From positions 119,056,557-119,120,556 of the forward strand of contig OX375879.1 in the NCBI GenBank assembly GCA_947359465.1: 64,000 nt of DNA, in the 5' to 3' direction. Within the stretch, counting starts at the first letter, position 1. Each line of letters opens with the position of its first letter. Below, piece after piece: positions 1 through 10,560 of the stretch. The notes beneath the pieces are model-generated. The model worked only from the letters and a program-made list of their open reading frames with translations. It was not told where the DNA came from and did not search any database. This DNA comes from Metellina segmentata. Its lineage: Eukaryota > Arthropoda > Arachnida > Araneae > Tetragnathidae. A program made the translations under genes and the position numbers.

Positions 1-1830
1 GATCAATCATAAATTATTAATAACCTATAATCGTACATCAATATCATTAATACCAGTCATTAGAATGAACGTAGTCGCATTGCTCGATACTATGCAGTTA
101 TATATGTATATATATCAGTAGATTTTTATTTATAGAACATAAAAAATACATGTTGACAACAATTAGACACACATCTCAGATATGGCTTCTGTTCTGCTGT
201 AGCACTAGTTTAGTTCCTATTTGGCCTGTATGCTAGCCTGTGGATGTGGTTTATATTTTAAGTCTTATCTCTTAATGTTGGTAGAACCATAGTAGTACAT
301 AATTTTCGTAATGTACAACTGTTCTTTAATTAAATCTGCTTGAATTCATAAAAGATGGTAAATTGGATTTATTTTGTTGATCGCACACTCTGCAAAATAA
401 TTCGTATTGAAATTCTACAAGTATGCTTCTGGAACTTTAATTGATTATCTTTGAAATAAAACTGGTACTTACCAGTAGATTATTAAAATTTTGTAGCTAT
501 AAAATGTATGGTGGGTACTTTTGGGATCAACAAAATTTCAGGTCAGAAAACAAAAGAAATGTAACAAATTATAATTTTTAACATTAATATTGTCAGTATT
601 TTATTAATTAAATTTTATACCTTTAACATGCAAGACTCATGGAACTATCATGTTTTTTGCATTGAGTAGTATTGTCCTTACAATCTAAATCGTTTCTTGT
701 ATAATAGCCTCATCAAAGGAAATATTTTATTAAGTTTCTAGATTTAAAAAAAAAATGAAAATAATCTAATGTTAAAAGAAAGAAATTTGCACATGAAGGA
801 AGTTATTTTCATAATTAAGACAAATTAAAAGTGAATGGATGCCAGAAAAATGATGGATGAAAATGAATTAAGCAGAAGATGTTTTTGCATTCTTGCATTC
901 AACTTATTGCAATACATTTATTGTATAAGTATGTTGCATATGACTTGACAGTAATTACATCTCTTAAAACCAGTTCAAAATTGCTGGGCTAGACTAGATA
1001 TCAAAGAGCCTAAAAAAAAAAAGAAATATATGTAGAAAATTAGTTAACTATTGTTACAAAGTGTGATAAAAGTTGCCCGAGTTGTCATTGTAGTCTCTGT
1101 ACTGTCATAGTCAGATGTAGTCATTGTTTATAGTTATTTGGTATCCATTTAAGTTGTAGGCCCTTGTCTTTTCTAATCGGTAATCAAATCACTTTTTTGG
1201 AACAAAAATAACCATATAAAGGAAAAACATTCTTTTGGATTCATATGCTGATTTTTTAGTATTGCTGAATTTAAATATACTTTAAATGTTTCATATTTTC
1301 CAAAGTATCCAACACTATCTTTGGAACTTGGCAGCAGAATTTTTTTTTTTTAGTTGTGTCAAAATTATTGTTGGTCACAGGTCCTGATTGTAATCTTACC
1401 CTTTGTATTTTAAATTTTGATTAATGTAAATCTGATCTATCTCATAGTTAAATGTTTGTTGAAGTCGGGAGTATTAGAAGTGCGAGTTATTTTGTTTTTG
1501 GCATTCATGTTAAATTGTATTGCCTATAAATACATAAAACCTAAAATAAAGAACCCTAAATATTCCAAAACATTTTTTCTGTACGTAGACCGATATACTT
1601 TTATTTTCATTTTCATTTTACTGATTATGTAGGTTGACCATATTTCCTTGATATATTGACCACAGAAACAGGTCATTAGAGTGGCAAAATGTATGGAGAT
1701 TATGTAATATTCTCCATCATTTAAAAGTAAGAAAAATTATTAAATGACCTAAGATAAAATTTATTAAAATGTTGATAAATTATTTCTAATATTACTCTTA
1801 CATAATATATGGCTTCATCTTACGTGTGAT
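1..1830. other. AT-rich intergenic, no gene seen
   Basis: AT-rich sequence with short homopolymer runs. The small open frames here (for example 1417-1632, a hydrophobic 71-codon frame opening on TTG) have no recognisable family and no coding-like composition. Confidence 0.6.
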
Positions 1831-2601
1831 CACTAGGGCAACTTTTTTGTTGCAGTAAAAATGGGAAAAGTTGCATTCATTATTCCGTAAAGTTGCATTT
1901 ATGGAAATAAAGTTTCATTTATTTTGGAAACACTAAATTCTAAAATAAATTATTCGTAAAAAATTCAAAATATATTGACATTTTTAGTCGTGCACAACAG
2001 TATTATAATGAATTCTTAGATACAGAAGAACGTTGAATGGTCGATCCTTGACCAGTAATTTCTTTAACATTGAAAAACTGCGCCAGCCAGTCATATAACG
2101 TGCTGTATCGGATAGCAGAAGCGCAAAATTCTTTCGCTCAACATTCAGAGATTTTAAAACGTCATCTACAAGGCATACAAGATATTGATGATCGACACTC
2201 ACCTCGCAAACTCTGCAGTCGATTACGCAAGATTTTTCTGTATCATCGAGTGCCAACCAATGTGTTAAAAGTTACTTTTTACCATTAATTTCACTTTTGT
2301 CTGTCAGGACGAACACCTTTTTTCCATGAACTTCTTGTTTGATCTGCAATACTTCAGTGTTTGCAAGATCAGACCACATGATTGAAGGGTTGGTTCAGAG
2401 GGCAAAAAAGGAAATGGTAATTTCATATTAATTAATTTTAAGCTACATTTAAAAAGTTGCAGGTGGTTGCATTTATGCAGAAAGTTGCACTTATGTTGCA
2501 GTTATAACTTACAATACACGCCATGTAAGAGAATTTTCGGATGTAGTACTTTACATACAGCATAGAAAGTGTGAAAAAAAGTTGCATTTGTTGCCCTAGT
2601 G
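1831..2601. mobile_element. hAT-like non-autonomous element
   Basis: Terminal inverted repeats CACTAGGGCAAC (1831-1842) and GTTGCCCTAGTG (2590-2601) bound a 771-bp segment. Sub-terminal motifs AGTTGCATT recur inside both ends. The TIR is embedded in a GTGATCAC palindrome on both sides, so the target duplication cannot be delimited. The interior holds a minus-strand fragment of a hAT-type transposase (1984-2256), which supports the class. The element cannot be autonomous at this length. Confidence 0.65.
1984..2256 (-). pseudogene. hAT-type transposase fragment
   Basis: A roughly 90-codon open frame with the hAT-family block LLLSDTARYMT, normally part of the transposase catalytic domain, followed by a jump to SMLKKLLVKDRPFNVLLY, which resembles a different part of such proteins. 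I infer an internal deletion. A complete hAT transposase is about 600 residues, so this is a relic. It lies inside the TIR element 1831-2601 and explains why that element is classed as hAT. Confidence 0.55.
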
Positions 2602-3584
2602 ATCACCAAATCCACATAACAGCTAACTAACCTAGCATCATAGTGAATGTCCTGAAGATGGCAACCACAAATTTCTTTCCTGATGCAGTTAATAATTTAT
2701 GAAATCACTAGAGGTTAACCTTCCCTACATTTGACATCCCTTATTTTATAAATAAAAGTGCAGTCTAATATTTTGAGCAGTGATTTTCAACTGGTGCACT
2801 TCAAGAATGGCACGAGTGTGCCTTGCAAATGGTGAAGTAGTTTCAATTGTGTGTAAGATTTAGTTCATAGTAACAGTTTAGTTTTGATCTTTTAACAAGC
2901 TTTCACAATAATTTCAAGTAATGCTCATATTTTCACTAACCATACAAATAATTTTGAATACAATTGTTTTATTAAAAAGTATATTCATTGTTTCAAAAAG
3001 ATCTTTTAAAAGACCATTTTGGGCCAAAAAGGGCAGGTAATTTACATGTCTTGTTCATTAATCAAAATTATCTTGTAAAGTCTGATTAGCAAAGAAAATT
3101 TCATGAGCCTCAAAATTTTAATAATAAAAAGTTTCTGTATGCCATGAGATGAAACAAGTTGAAAATCGCTGATAAAAAAATGTCAAACCAAAACAAAAGT
3201 AGCTAATTTTCCCACAAAGCATTTAAATTGTTTTCTGCACAGAAATTGCTGAAACAGCTTTCGATGAAATTACGAAATTTAAAAGTTTTGAACACAAAAA
3301 GGATAATTTGATCCAGCTCAATTGAAGAAAAAACTGCCGTTAATTGTCGGCACTTAAAATATAACAATGAAAAACCATGTAAAATGTTCTAGTATTTTTT
3401 TAACAAGTATACATGGGCACATTCCAAACCCAGTGGAATAATTATGGTAACGTAGAATATAGTAAAGGCATTTCCTTCGTGAAAAATGTTATGATATTAA
3501 ATAGCACATGAACAGCCAATATTTAAAATGATTTTCAGAAGATATTTTTCTAAATTTTTACGGTAAGAAAAGCCAATGTTAAGT
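2602..3584. other. AT-rich intergenic, no gene seen
   Basis: No open frame with family features, no inverted-repeat boundaries and no RNA gene were recognised. It lies downstream of NUPR1, and its right end may include that gene's 3' UTR. Confidence 0.5.
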
Positions 3585-3590
3585 TTTATT
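3585..3590 (-). promoter_or_regulatory. Candidate poly(A) signal for NUPR1
   Basis: TTTATT on the plus strand reads AATAAA on the minus strand, about 120 bases past the NUPR1 stop codon. The position is right for a poly(A) signal, but such hexamers are common in AT-rich DNA. A consensus-like 5' splice site (CTGGTAAGA, minus strand, near 3685-3693) lies between the stop and this signal, so a 3' UTR intron is possible. Confidence 0.3.
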
Positions 3591-3709
3591 ATTTGTGCTA
3601 TTAAAGGTACAATGCTTGAAGTACTAAGACACATTAGTACAAAGTTATAAAATTTTCAATAAAGGTATTAAAATAGTTCATGATTCTTACCAGATAGCAA
3701 ACGTTTTCA

Positions 3710-3928
3710 TTACGATTGCTTCGTGCCATTAACTTCAGTTCCTTTACGATTTGCTTCAGTGTTATGCATTTTTGTAACTAATTTACGAACATGGCCACAA
3801 GGATCATGTTTATTCGTATGTTCACTAACTTCTTTCTTTGATCGCTGTTTTCCACTGTGGGTGGCATTCATAAATTTATCCTGTTCATAATTAAAGTGCT
3901 CATACTCGTCAAAATGCTCTTCAGACAT
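3710..3928 (-). CDS. NUPR1: Nuclear protein 1 (NUPR1/p8) homologue
   Basis: A 72-residue protein. The family is a small, disordered, basic helix-loop-helix-like nuclear protein induced by stress, acting as a chromatin and transcription cofactor. The N-terminus is acidic and aromatic (EEHFDEYEHFNYEQD, residues 3-17), as in the insect CG6770 type. Residues about 26-40 (GKQRSKKEVSEHTNK) and 45-58 (GHVRKLVTKMHNTE) match the conserved basic core of the family, including the Gly-His-x-Arg-Lys turn and a two-part basic cluster suited to nuclear import. The start is an ATG with A at -3; length fits the family (about 60-80 residues). The whole CDS is in one exon and uninterrupted. TATA-like sequences lie on the minus strand near 4203-4225. 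It is the only intact host gene I can name here; nearby DNA is repeats and intergenic sequence. Confidence 0.85.
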   Translation of the reverse strand: MSEEHFDEYEHFNYEQDKFMNATHSGKQRSKKEVSEHTNKHDPCGHVRKLVTKMHNTEANRKGTEVNGTKQS

Positions 3929-4329
3929 TGTTATGAACTAGGAAAGTGAAGTTAAAAGAACACTAGACACTCAGAAGTCGAAAATAAAATTAAAAGACAA
4001 CGATACTCAAGCGACTGCTCAGATAAACAGCAGAAGAATCTTTAGTTCGAATTTCTTCGTTTTCCAAATCCACAACAGACTCTAATACAGAATTGCCAAA
4101 CGTGTTAAAGAAAGTTTAAGCTTCTAAAACATCTACATTGCGCTTTTATCAGGCCTCATATAGGTCGATCAAATCAGCATGAGAAAAAAAAGTTACATCT
4201 TTCTATATAAAGTTTACTATATAAAGTTTAAAATTGTAATTTTTTTTTAATATTTGCAATACAACTTATCATTGAAATTTTATACCCTTGTTTTTAACTC
4301 AATTCGACATACTACTCTAGGTATACTTA
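3929..4329. promoter_or_regulatory. Putative NUPR1 5' region
   Basis: Sequence upstream of the NUPR1 start on the minus strand. Two copies of a TTTATATAG-like motif (plus-strand CTATATAAAG at about 4203-4225) lie roughly 280 bases before the ATG and could serve as TATA elements. Otherwise AT-rich with nothing recognisable. The promoter role is inference only. Confidence 0.25.
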
Positions 4330-4445
4330 CAAATGTGTTTAATCAACGTCACACTGGAGCAACAGAACGGGCTATTGGCAACGATCCGGGATCAAGCCCA
4401 AAGGGAGAGATTCGAGGACAACACCACGTAATTTTGAACCACGGT
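4330..4445 (+). repeat. SINE-like repeat, copy 1
   Basis: The segment GAGCAACAGAACGGGCTATTG... through GAGGACAACACCACGT recurs in diverged form at 13138-13245. It contains GGATCAAGCCC, one mismatch from a tRNA-gene B box, preceded by a weak A-box-like TGGAGCAACAG about 40 bases earlier. A tRNA-derived SINE is the likely explanation, but no poly-A tail or target duplication could be fixed. Confidence 0.4.
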
Positions 4446-4531
4446 CAAATGACGAGGTCACGCCTGAGCTGGCAACTCACATTTAACGTGCATCAGCCTC
4501 GTTTTGTTGCATTCTTTCTAGAAAAGCCGAT

Positions 4532-4571
4532 TGCTGCTCCCACAGAGAATTAGTATACAGACGGTTCACTG
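4532..4571 (+). repeat. Inverted partner of 7821-7858
   Basis: CTGCTCCCACAGAGAA...GTTCACTG is the near reverse complement of 7821-7858, about 38 bases long. The surrounding bases diverge quickly. It shows that this area and the 7.8 kb area share an old repeat family, probably the same one as the adjacent SINE-like repeat. Confidence 0.5.
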
Positions 4572-4856
4572 AAGCCATTACGTATAGCGCTCCAGTAGGG
4601 AATCCTGTCCATAATTGTGGGCGGAGATTGAAATGTTTCCATCAAAGCCAGAGCGGAAGCCATTTTCTATTTTTTAATCGACATACTTTTTAAGGCGTCA
4701 TTCAGCTGAATATTCTTTGAATCATTTTAATAATTATTTAAAAACTGTACTACCCATCAACAGAAAAGGTTGATCCCCAACCGTCACATATATCTAGTGT
4801 TGCTCCAATGCGCAGAGTGAGTGCGATGTTAATTAAAAATACTATACCATCATCAA

Positions 4857-5279
4857 CAGGGCCCGATTTAGAAAATTTGGTATAGTAGGCACAACACGCA
4901 GGAAGGGGCCCCCCGATGTTAATTGTTCATCACAAAAACTAATTTTATAACAATAATTGGTACTTACGTATTTGTGACTGTTGACCGTTTCACAGATATC
5001 ACCAAAAAGTTGGAGAAAATCGTGAAATTACTTATAACTCTTGGCAAAACAAAATAAAGCAGATGAAAATTAAAAACATAATAGTTAGATAATTAATGTA
5101 ATTACAAGAATGTGTCAGTGGTGGAAACGGTCGACGGACATTTACGTAAATACCCAATAATTTATGTAACTACTTAAAAACTTTTTTAAATTTTTAGATA
5201 CTTTTGAAACTTAGGGGCCCTTTAAATTATGGGGGCCCTAGGCCCTTGCCTCACGGGCCTAATGGTAAATCAGGGCCTG
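4857..5279. mobile_element. hAT non-autonomous element (MITE)
   Basis: A 423-bp element begins CAGGGCCCGATTTA and ends TAAATCAGGGCCTG. It is flanked by perfect 8-bp target duplications ATCATCAA at 4849-4856 and 5280-5287. CAGGG termini and an 8-bp duplication are hallmarks of hAT transposons. The sub-terminal GGGGGCCC and GGGCCCTAGGCCC motifs are typical of this group. There is no transposase, so it depended on a transposase supplied elsewhere. Confidence 0.85.
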
Positions 5280-5287
5280 ATCATCAA

Positions 5288-7682
5288 TAGAAAAGCCGTT
5301 GTTCAAGTTTACCGCCTGTAAAAACCGTTGAAAGGTAAATTGCTTTTGTTTTTCATAAAATATAATCATAACTTAGAAACTACTAATGTGAATTATGTGC
5401 CATTTTAAAAATCATTTTACAATCAAGTAAAATTAATAACACTTATTTTAAAACCCGATTGAAGGAAGAAAAAATGAAATCGTTCTATTTAATTTTAAGA
5501 CTGTTCGCCCAAGATAACTAATTTTTTTAAATCTTTCAGTGTTAGTTTGTGCATTTTTTATTTAATCAAAATCAATCGTTCTTAAATAAAAGAAACATGT
5601 GGTATTCAGAATTTTGTACAATTGTGCTCTATTCATTATGCATTTTGTGTATTTGTTGATTTTTTTAAATTTACATTCTGTTTTTGTGTAATTAAAATTT
5701 ACCTTTTTCTGAATTATAACCGGTTTTATGTCAACATTTATAAAGATATTTTTGCGAAATTGGAATGCTCTTGTGTGATACTCACTGTGAACTTAATACA
5801 AAAAAGAAAATTAAATTTAAAAGTTTGATTTTAATAATGATATTTTTCTACGAAAATAACTTGATTTAAATCAACATATCCTGAAACTAAACTAACACTT
5901 ATAGAATGTTAAAAGTGCTCAAATCTATACAGCTACTTTTTTCTGTAGAATGTCTAAAAAGTGGCTAGACTTTAAAATTCCTAATAATCACAAACAAATA
6001 GTTCAGCTTCTTGAAATGTTTAGAATATCTAAATCAATCAAATCAACTTAATTTATAGCACGACTTGTTTTGCTTTGTAACTGTCGAAAGTCGTAAAAGG
6101 ATATTTCAGTTTCTGTTTAACTGTTTCAACCCAGATTGTCTGGAAAATACTTTCTGCTCTATTAGAAGATGAAGTGATTTTTGATACAATCCTGATCGTT
6201 ATCAGTTTTGCCAAAACATGCATAAGGTCATACATAACTTTAAAAAAATATCAATATTTCAAATTGTGTGCGTAATGGTGATCATGTATTGCTCGATTTT
6301 AGCCAGTTTAATCGGATATCCATGAGCACGATTATCAATGATCCCTTTGTGGAAGACGGATCAATGAATCTTTGCAGTGCTACCGTGCTAATACATATAG
6401 CTCAATGTCATTGCTTATATTTGCTGTGGTTTTGGAAAAAATCTTTTTAACCTGATTGCTATGAGTGCCAAAATTTATTGATTGGAGCCCAAATGCAAAT
6501 AATTGAAGCACTTACGAATTTTCCTATCGACCGTTTTTAACAAACAAAATTTGTTGCCAATTGTGTGATTAACACCCATAATGGATAAGCGTAAGAGCAA
6601 ATCATACTCGAAAGTTTGGTCGACAGTATAGTACGCAATTACATACATACAAACTTTCCCTGTGAAGATTTTCGAGATACAAAAATTGTCGTATCCTGTT
6701 GTGTATTTTATTGTTTATTTGCTACACTAAATGGTGAAAAATTGTGTGATTTAGCTCCAATAATGAATAAAATTAGTAATATTATCCATTCATTTGCTAC
6801 TCTAAATGGTAAATTACGTTGAATTAGCTTGTTTATGAATGCTAAACAATGAATTTTACTCTTTGGAAGGCAAATGAAGATTCTTGTTAAGTTGCTTATT
6901 TTACCAAAGTATTTCATTCCTTTATATCCTATTGTGTATTTTATTGTTCATTTGCTATGCTAAAATTGTTCTAGATGGATCACACAGAAATATGTATAAG
7001 CGAGTAACAGTAGCTGAACTGTGGTCTTTTTTTACATTCAGAACAAGGTCAGGTAATATCTTAGTTTTTTAGGCGCCAACTTCTATCTTTTGTATTTGTA
7101 TTCTGAGTGTGTGGGGAGACAGCAGCGTGAGAGATTTTGCCTTGGGGTTCAATACCCTTCTGTGTTATATTCTTCACAGGGAAGAAATGTGTATTGGTAA
7201 TTGAATTCACGATTCAACAATAAAATTCATACAGTCCACTATCACTTGGTCGTGTGTGTGATTGACTTGAGCTTCGACGAGACTTCTACATAAACAGTAC
7301 TTCTTTTCTATTCCTTTTTCAAATTGTATAATTTGTTCAAAAATGAATAATGTACCTGATTAACTTAATAAAAAAAAATTTATTATGTACTTTTTTTTTC
7401 AAATAATATTTCAGATAATATTAACAGAGATCAACAATTTTCCAAATCAAACATGTTTTGGAATATATTTTTAAAGAAGCATTCACATAAAAGAATAAAC
7501 TAAAACGAAAGAAAAAAGTTCATACATTGGAATGATTTTATATATAAAGGGGTTTTTTTAAGTTTAGAAGACATTAAAAAAGTGCTATTTTGAAGCATTT
7601 ATGTTTAAAAAATATTTAAAGAATATTTAGCTTTTAATCAAAAATGCAAAGTGGGTTTCAAAAAATAAAATAGCCTGAGATA
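5288..7682. other. AT-rich intergenic, no gene seen
   Basis: No family-level coding signal. The stretch 6550-6960 repeats related phrases (TGTGTATTTTATTGTT, TTTGCTACACTAAATGGT) two or three times, so it is probably decayed repeat DNA. The region 6990-7300 has slightly higher complexity but nothing recognised. Confidence 0.5.
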
Positions 7683-7718
7683 GTTGTTATGGAAACCTAG
7701 TTTGGTTGTTATGGAAAC
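7683..7718 (+). promoter_or_regulatory. Paired RFX X-box-like motifs
   Basis: GTTGTTATGGAAAC occurs at 7683-7696 and again at 7705-7718. Each copy fits the RFX X-box consensus RYYNYY-N(1-3)-RRNRAC. The two are offset by 22 bp, about two helical turns. No gene start is visible nearby, so a regulatory role is only a possibility; the pair may simply be part of a repeat. Confidence 0.3.
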
Positions 7719-7747
7719 GAGGTCTAGATCCGACGCTATAGTAGGGT

Positions 7748-7772
7748 CTGGCGCCCCCGCCGAAGGCGCCAG
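7748..7772. other. GC-rich perfect hairpin
   Basis: CTGGCGCC (7748-7755) pairs with GGCGCCAG (7765-7772) around a 9-base loop in otherwise AT-rich DNA. It resembles hairpins at transposon ends, for example Helitron 3' ends, but the CTAA 14 bases downstream is not followed by T, so I cannot assign a boundary. Confidence 0.5.
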
Positions 7773-7820
7773 CGTCTAAGCGATTTCCCATGTTATTTAT
7801 AAGTCCATTGCTTCCTATGA

Positions 7821-7858
7821 CAGTGAACCCTCTGTATACTACTTCTCTGTGGCTGCTC
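7821..7858 (-). repeat. Inverted partner of 4532-4571
   Basis: CAGTGAACCCTCTGTATACT and the following bases are the near reverse complement of 4532-4571. It marks a diverged copy of the same repeat in opposite orientation. Confidence 0.5.
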
Positions 7859-8105
7859 CTGTCCACGTTTCAATTCGCACTTCAAATTTAACTTTTTTCC
7901 CAATTTTAAAATTTTTCTTTATCGACCTTATCGAAATATTTCTTAAACCTTCAGGGTGCGATTATAGTTCTGCTTTCGAGAGTTTGTTTCATAGGAAGTT
8001 TTCTTTTTACATTTAAAAGTCCTACCCAAGGCTTCCAAATCCATGCCCTCCCGACTCATAGATTGACGGATATTGTGACGGTTCTTCCTTAGGCTGATTT
8101 CCTAA

Positions 8106-8976
8106 AGAAGCGGCTCAATCCCATGATAGTACTTTACGCAAGTCCAACTTGATTGGCTAGTTTCACGGGCTTGGCTTCACTTGTATATCTCGCCAATCTG
8201 ATTGTTGCAGTAACCCTTTTGATTTTGATTTCGCCAACTTATCCTAAGGGTACTTATAATTTTAAAGAGCTTCTTTTCGGAAAGCAACGATGGCCTAATG
8301 GCTAAAGTCACCTGACTTCAGATTGACGTAGACAGCGGAGGATGTCTTTACGAGTTCAAATCCCGCAGGTGGAAAAAATTTTAGATCCTACAAATAATTT
8401 AAAAAAAATTTCAATTTAATTCCTTTTGAGTCTAAATTACTTTTCCTAATTTTTAATACCCTTTTTATATTTTTCCAAGCTTCCGTTGATTTTACATAAA
8501 TAATCTAAGAACCACTCCTGAACTCACTACCAGCTGATATTTTTCCGCCTCTCTGCCGTCCCCTTTGCTTTAGGATGATGGTGTCGTATCCACCCCCTGG
8601 CTTAGGACCATTCTGATGTAACAAAAAGCATACATAAAACACTAACTTATATAATTATCAACTTATATAATAAAAGGATACAATTTTCGATGATGATGAA
8701 TGAAATCATGTTACACACCTTATTTCCTTTTTTCTATTGCCCCCCCCCCCTCTTGATTATACAGCAGATCTGAATTTAAAGTTACCGAGTCAACTAAAAT
8801 ATATAACTAAACAGCAGCAAAGAAATTTATCCTCACATAAATTTCGAAGTACGCCAAAGGAAGAGATAAATTACCAACAGAAAAATTCTGATGACATACG
8901 TATCTAGGTCATGTGATCCGATTAGCCAATCAAGTTGGACTTGCGTAAAGTACTATCATGGGATTGAGGCGCCTGT
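8106..8976. mobile_element. 871-bp TIR element nested in the LTR
   Basis: Flanked by the 8-bp duplication TTTCCTAA (8098-8105 and 8977-8984). Comparison with the other LTR shows the empty site contains TTTCCTAA once. The ends form a long inverted repeat of about 55 bp sharing CTCAATCCCATGATAGTACT; only the outermost 10 bases are imperfect. An 8-bp duplication suggests a hAT-like or P-like mobiliser. There is no transposase, but the interior carries a tRNA-like sequence at 8284-8373. Confidence 0.85.
8284..8373 (+). pseudogene. tRNA-Arg-like sequence
   Basis: Contains the A-box-like TGGCCTAATGGC (8291-8302) and the B-box-like GAGTTCAAATCCC (8352-8364), with CTGACTTCAGAT between them as in arthropod tRNA-Arg anticodon arms. 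The variable region is too long and the anticodon stem does not close, and the acceptor ends pair poorly, so it is not a functional tRNA. It is either a tRNA pseudogene or a SINE head captured by the surrounding TIR element. Confidence 0.55.
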
Positions 8977-9738
8977 TTTCCTAATCCTCTGCCTTGTCGT
9001 CCTCCAAACAGTAACACTAGTCCATGAGCATATTTCAGTATTTATTTACAACTCTTGACTATATTATTTACAGGATCATTCAGTCTATAATACATGGTCG
9101 GGAATAATCCCTTTCGATCTCCAGCGCAAAACAACGCGTTCTGCTTCTTCGCTGGCCTTCGTGCAAGTCCCTTTTCTTTTCAACCCTCTCCAAACGGGTT
9201 CCGTTTCAAAAACCCGAGGGGGACCCTCGTGGAGTTCGATTCCCTGTCCATCGACCTTACCCAAACCTGGTGAGGTTACGGGGAACTTCACACCTCCCCT
9301 CCGGTTTATAATTACGGGGCCACTTAATCCCGAAATTGAAACCATAACAACAACAACAAAAAAAAAACACTATGACGAATGCCCCTCTCCTCTGGCAACG
9401 TCATCACTCCAAATCCAGATACCCAAAAGGTGTATTGATGTTTGTGTCCCCAAGTCGGCAAGTATGCCTGAAATGAGTCTCTCATGCATGAGCTCACAAA
9501 CTTAAAATTTACAACTGTAATTATAATTTTTAAACTATCTTTGTACTTATGATAACAAAACATTTTACTCAAAATACCTAAATGTTAACCCGTTTAATTA
9601 AAGAATACTAGCAATCCAAAACATACTCTTCAATACAGTTGCTTCATGTAAACAAAACCAATTAAATTGCTATATTATGTGATCCATTGGTACAGTACAA
9701 CATATCTTTAGTGATCATAAAATCACTAGCATTGTTCT

Positions 9739-10560
9739 TCATACATTCTCGATAAAGCATCGGCATTTAAAATACCTTGGCTTATGAGCTATCGATACAT
9801 TGTACCGAGGTAAAGCCAATGCCTGTCGGGCGTTTTTGGGTACACCTTCCGTTAGATATTTCAGTGGATTATGGTCAGTGTGCAACAGTATACTCTGACC
9901 ATACGTCCAAGTGTCAAATTTTCCCAAAGCCCAAATTACCGCATAAGCCTCTCTTTCAATTGCGCTCCATTTCATTTGCGCAGGTGTGAGCTTTTGGCTT
10001 GCGAATGTTATTGTTCTTGGGTAGCCTTTCTCATCTCCCTGGACCAGACAGGCTCATATACCCGTTGCTGAGGCATCTGTGTGGATTTCAAACGGCTTAT
10101 TAATATCCGGTGTAGACAGATACACCGCTTTACGCAAAGCCTCTTTAAGTTTCTTAAACGCGTTGTCGGCGTCATCGGTCCATGGGATATCATTGGGGAC
10201 TGGTTTCTTCGTTAACTCTGTTAGGGGTTTCGCTATTTCCGCATAGCGTGGCACATAATCCCTGTAGTAGTTCATGAGCCCTAACACTGACCGTAGTGCC
10301 TTTTTCGTTTTAGGCACGTTCAACTGCTGTATTGTCGCTATTTTCCCAGGATCTGAACCATGTTTCCCTGAACCCACCACGTGGCCCAAATACCTTACTT
10401 CTGCCTTCACGAAGGAACACTTTTCCAAATTAGCCGCGAAGTTCAAAGACCTTAGGGTTTGGAGTACTGCTTTTAGATGAGTCAAGTGGTCCTCCCATGT
10501 CTGAGAATAAATGATTATGTCATCTATAAAGCTGTCTGCGTAATCTGAGTGTGCCCTCAA
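9739..10560 (-). pseudogene. gypsy pol remnant: reverse transcriptase and RNase H
   Basis: The frame starting near 10560 opens with the reverse transcriptase catalytic box FIDDIIIYS, continues with YLGHVVGSGK and LGLMNYYRDYVP, and reaches the RNase H start (FEIHTDASATG). After a frame change the RNase H C-terminal part follows at 9739-9975 (LLHTDHNPLKYLTEG) and ends near the usual linker to integrase. The integrase is missing. Upstream, the frame overlaps the end of gag at 10520-10560, where protease and the first half of the reverse transcriptase have been lost. Confidence 0.8.

Larger units (their letters stand above)
8074..9292 (-). repeat. 3' LTR of the 8-12.8 kb gypsy, interrupted
   Basis: The outer parts (8074-8105 and 8985-9292) align to the uninterrupted LTR at 12433-12773. 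The middle is a separate TIR element (8106-8976) with its duplicated target. The LTR begins TGTGACGG and ends TTCACA, so the TG...CA ends are preserved. Confidence 0.88.

Noticed and set aside
1417..1632. 71-codon hydrophobic open frame
   Set aside because: Opens on TTG, AT-rich codons, no family; expected by chance.
7748..7785. Helitron 3' end at the 7.75 kb hairpin
   Set aside because: The CTAA is not followed by T and no matching TC 5' end was found.
8284..8373. Functional tRNA gene
   Set aside because: Anticodon and acceptor stems do not pair and the length is too great; kept as a tRNA-like pseudogene.
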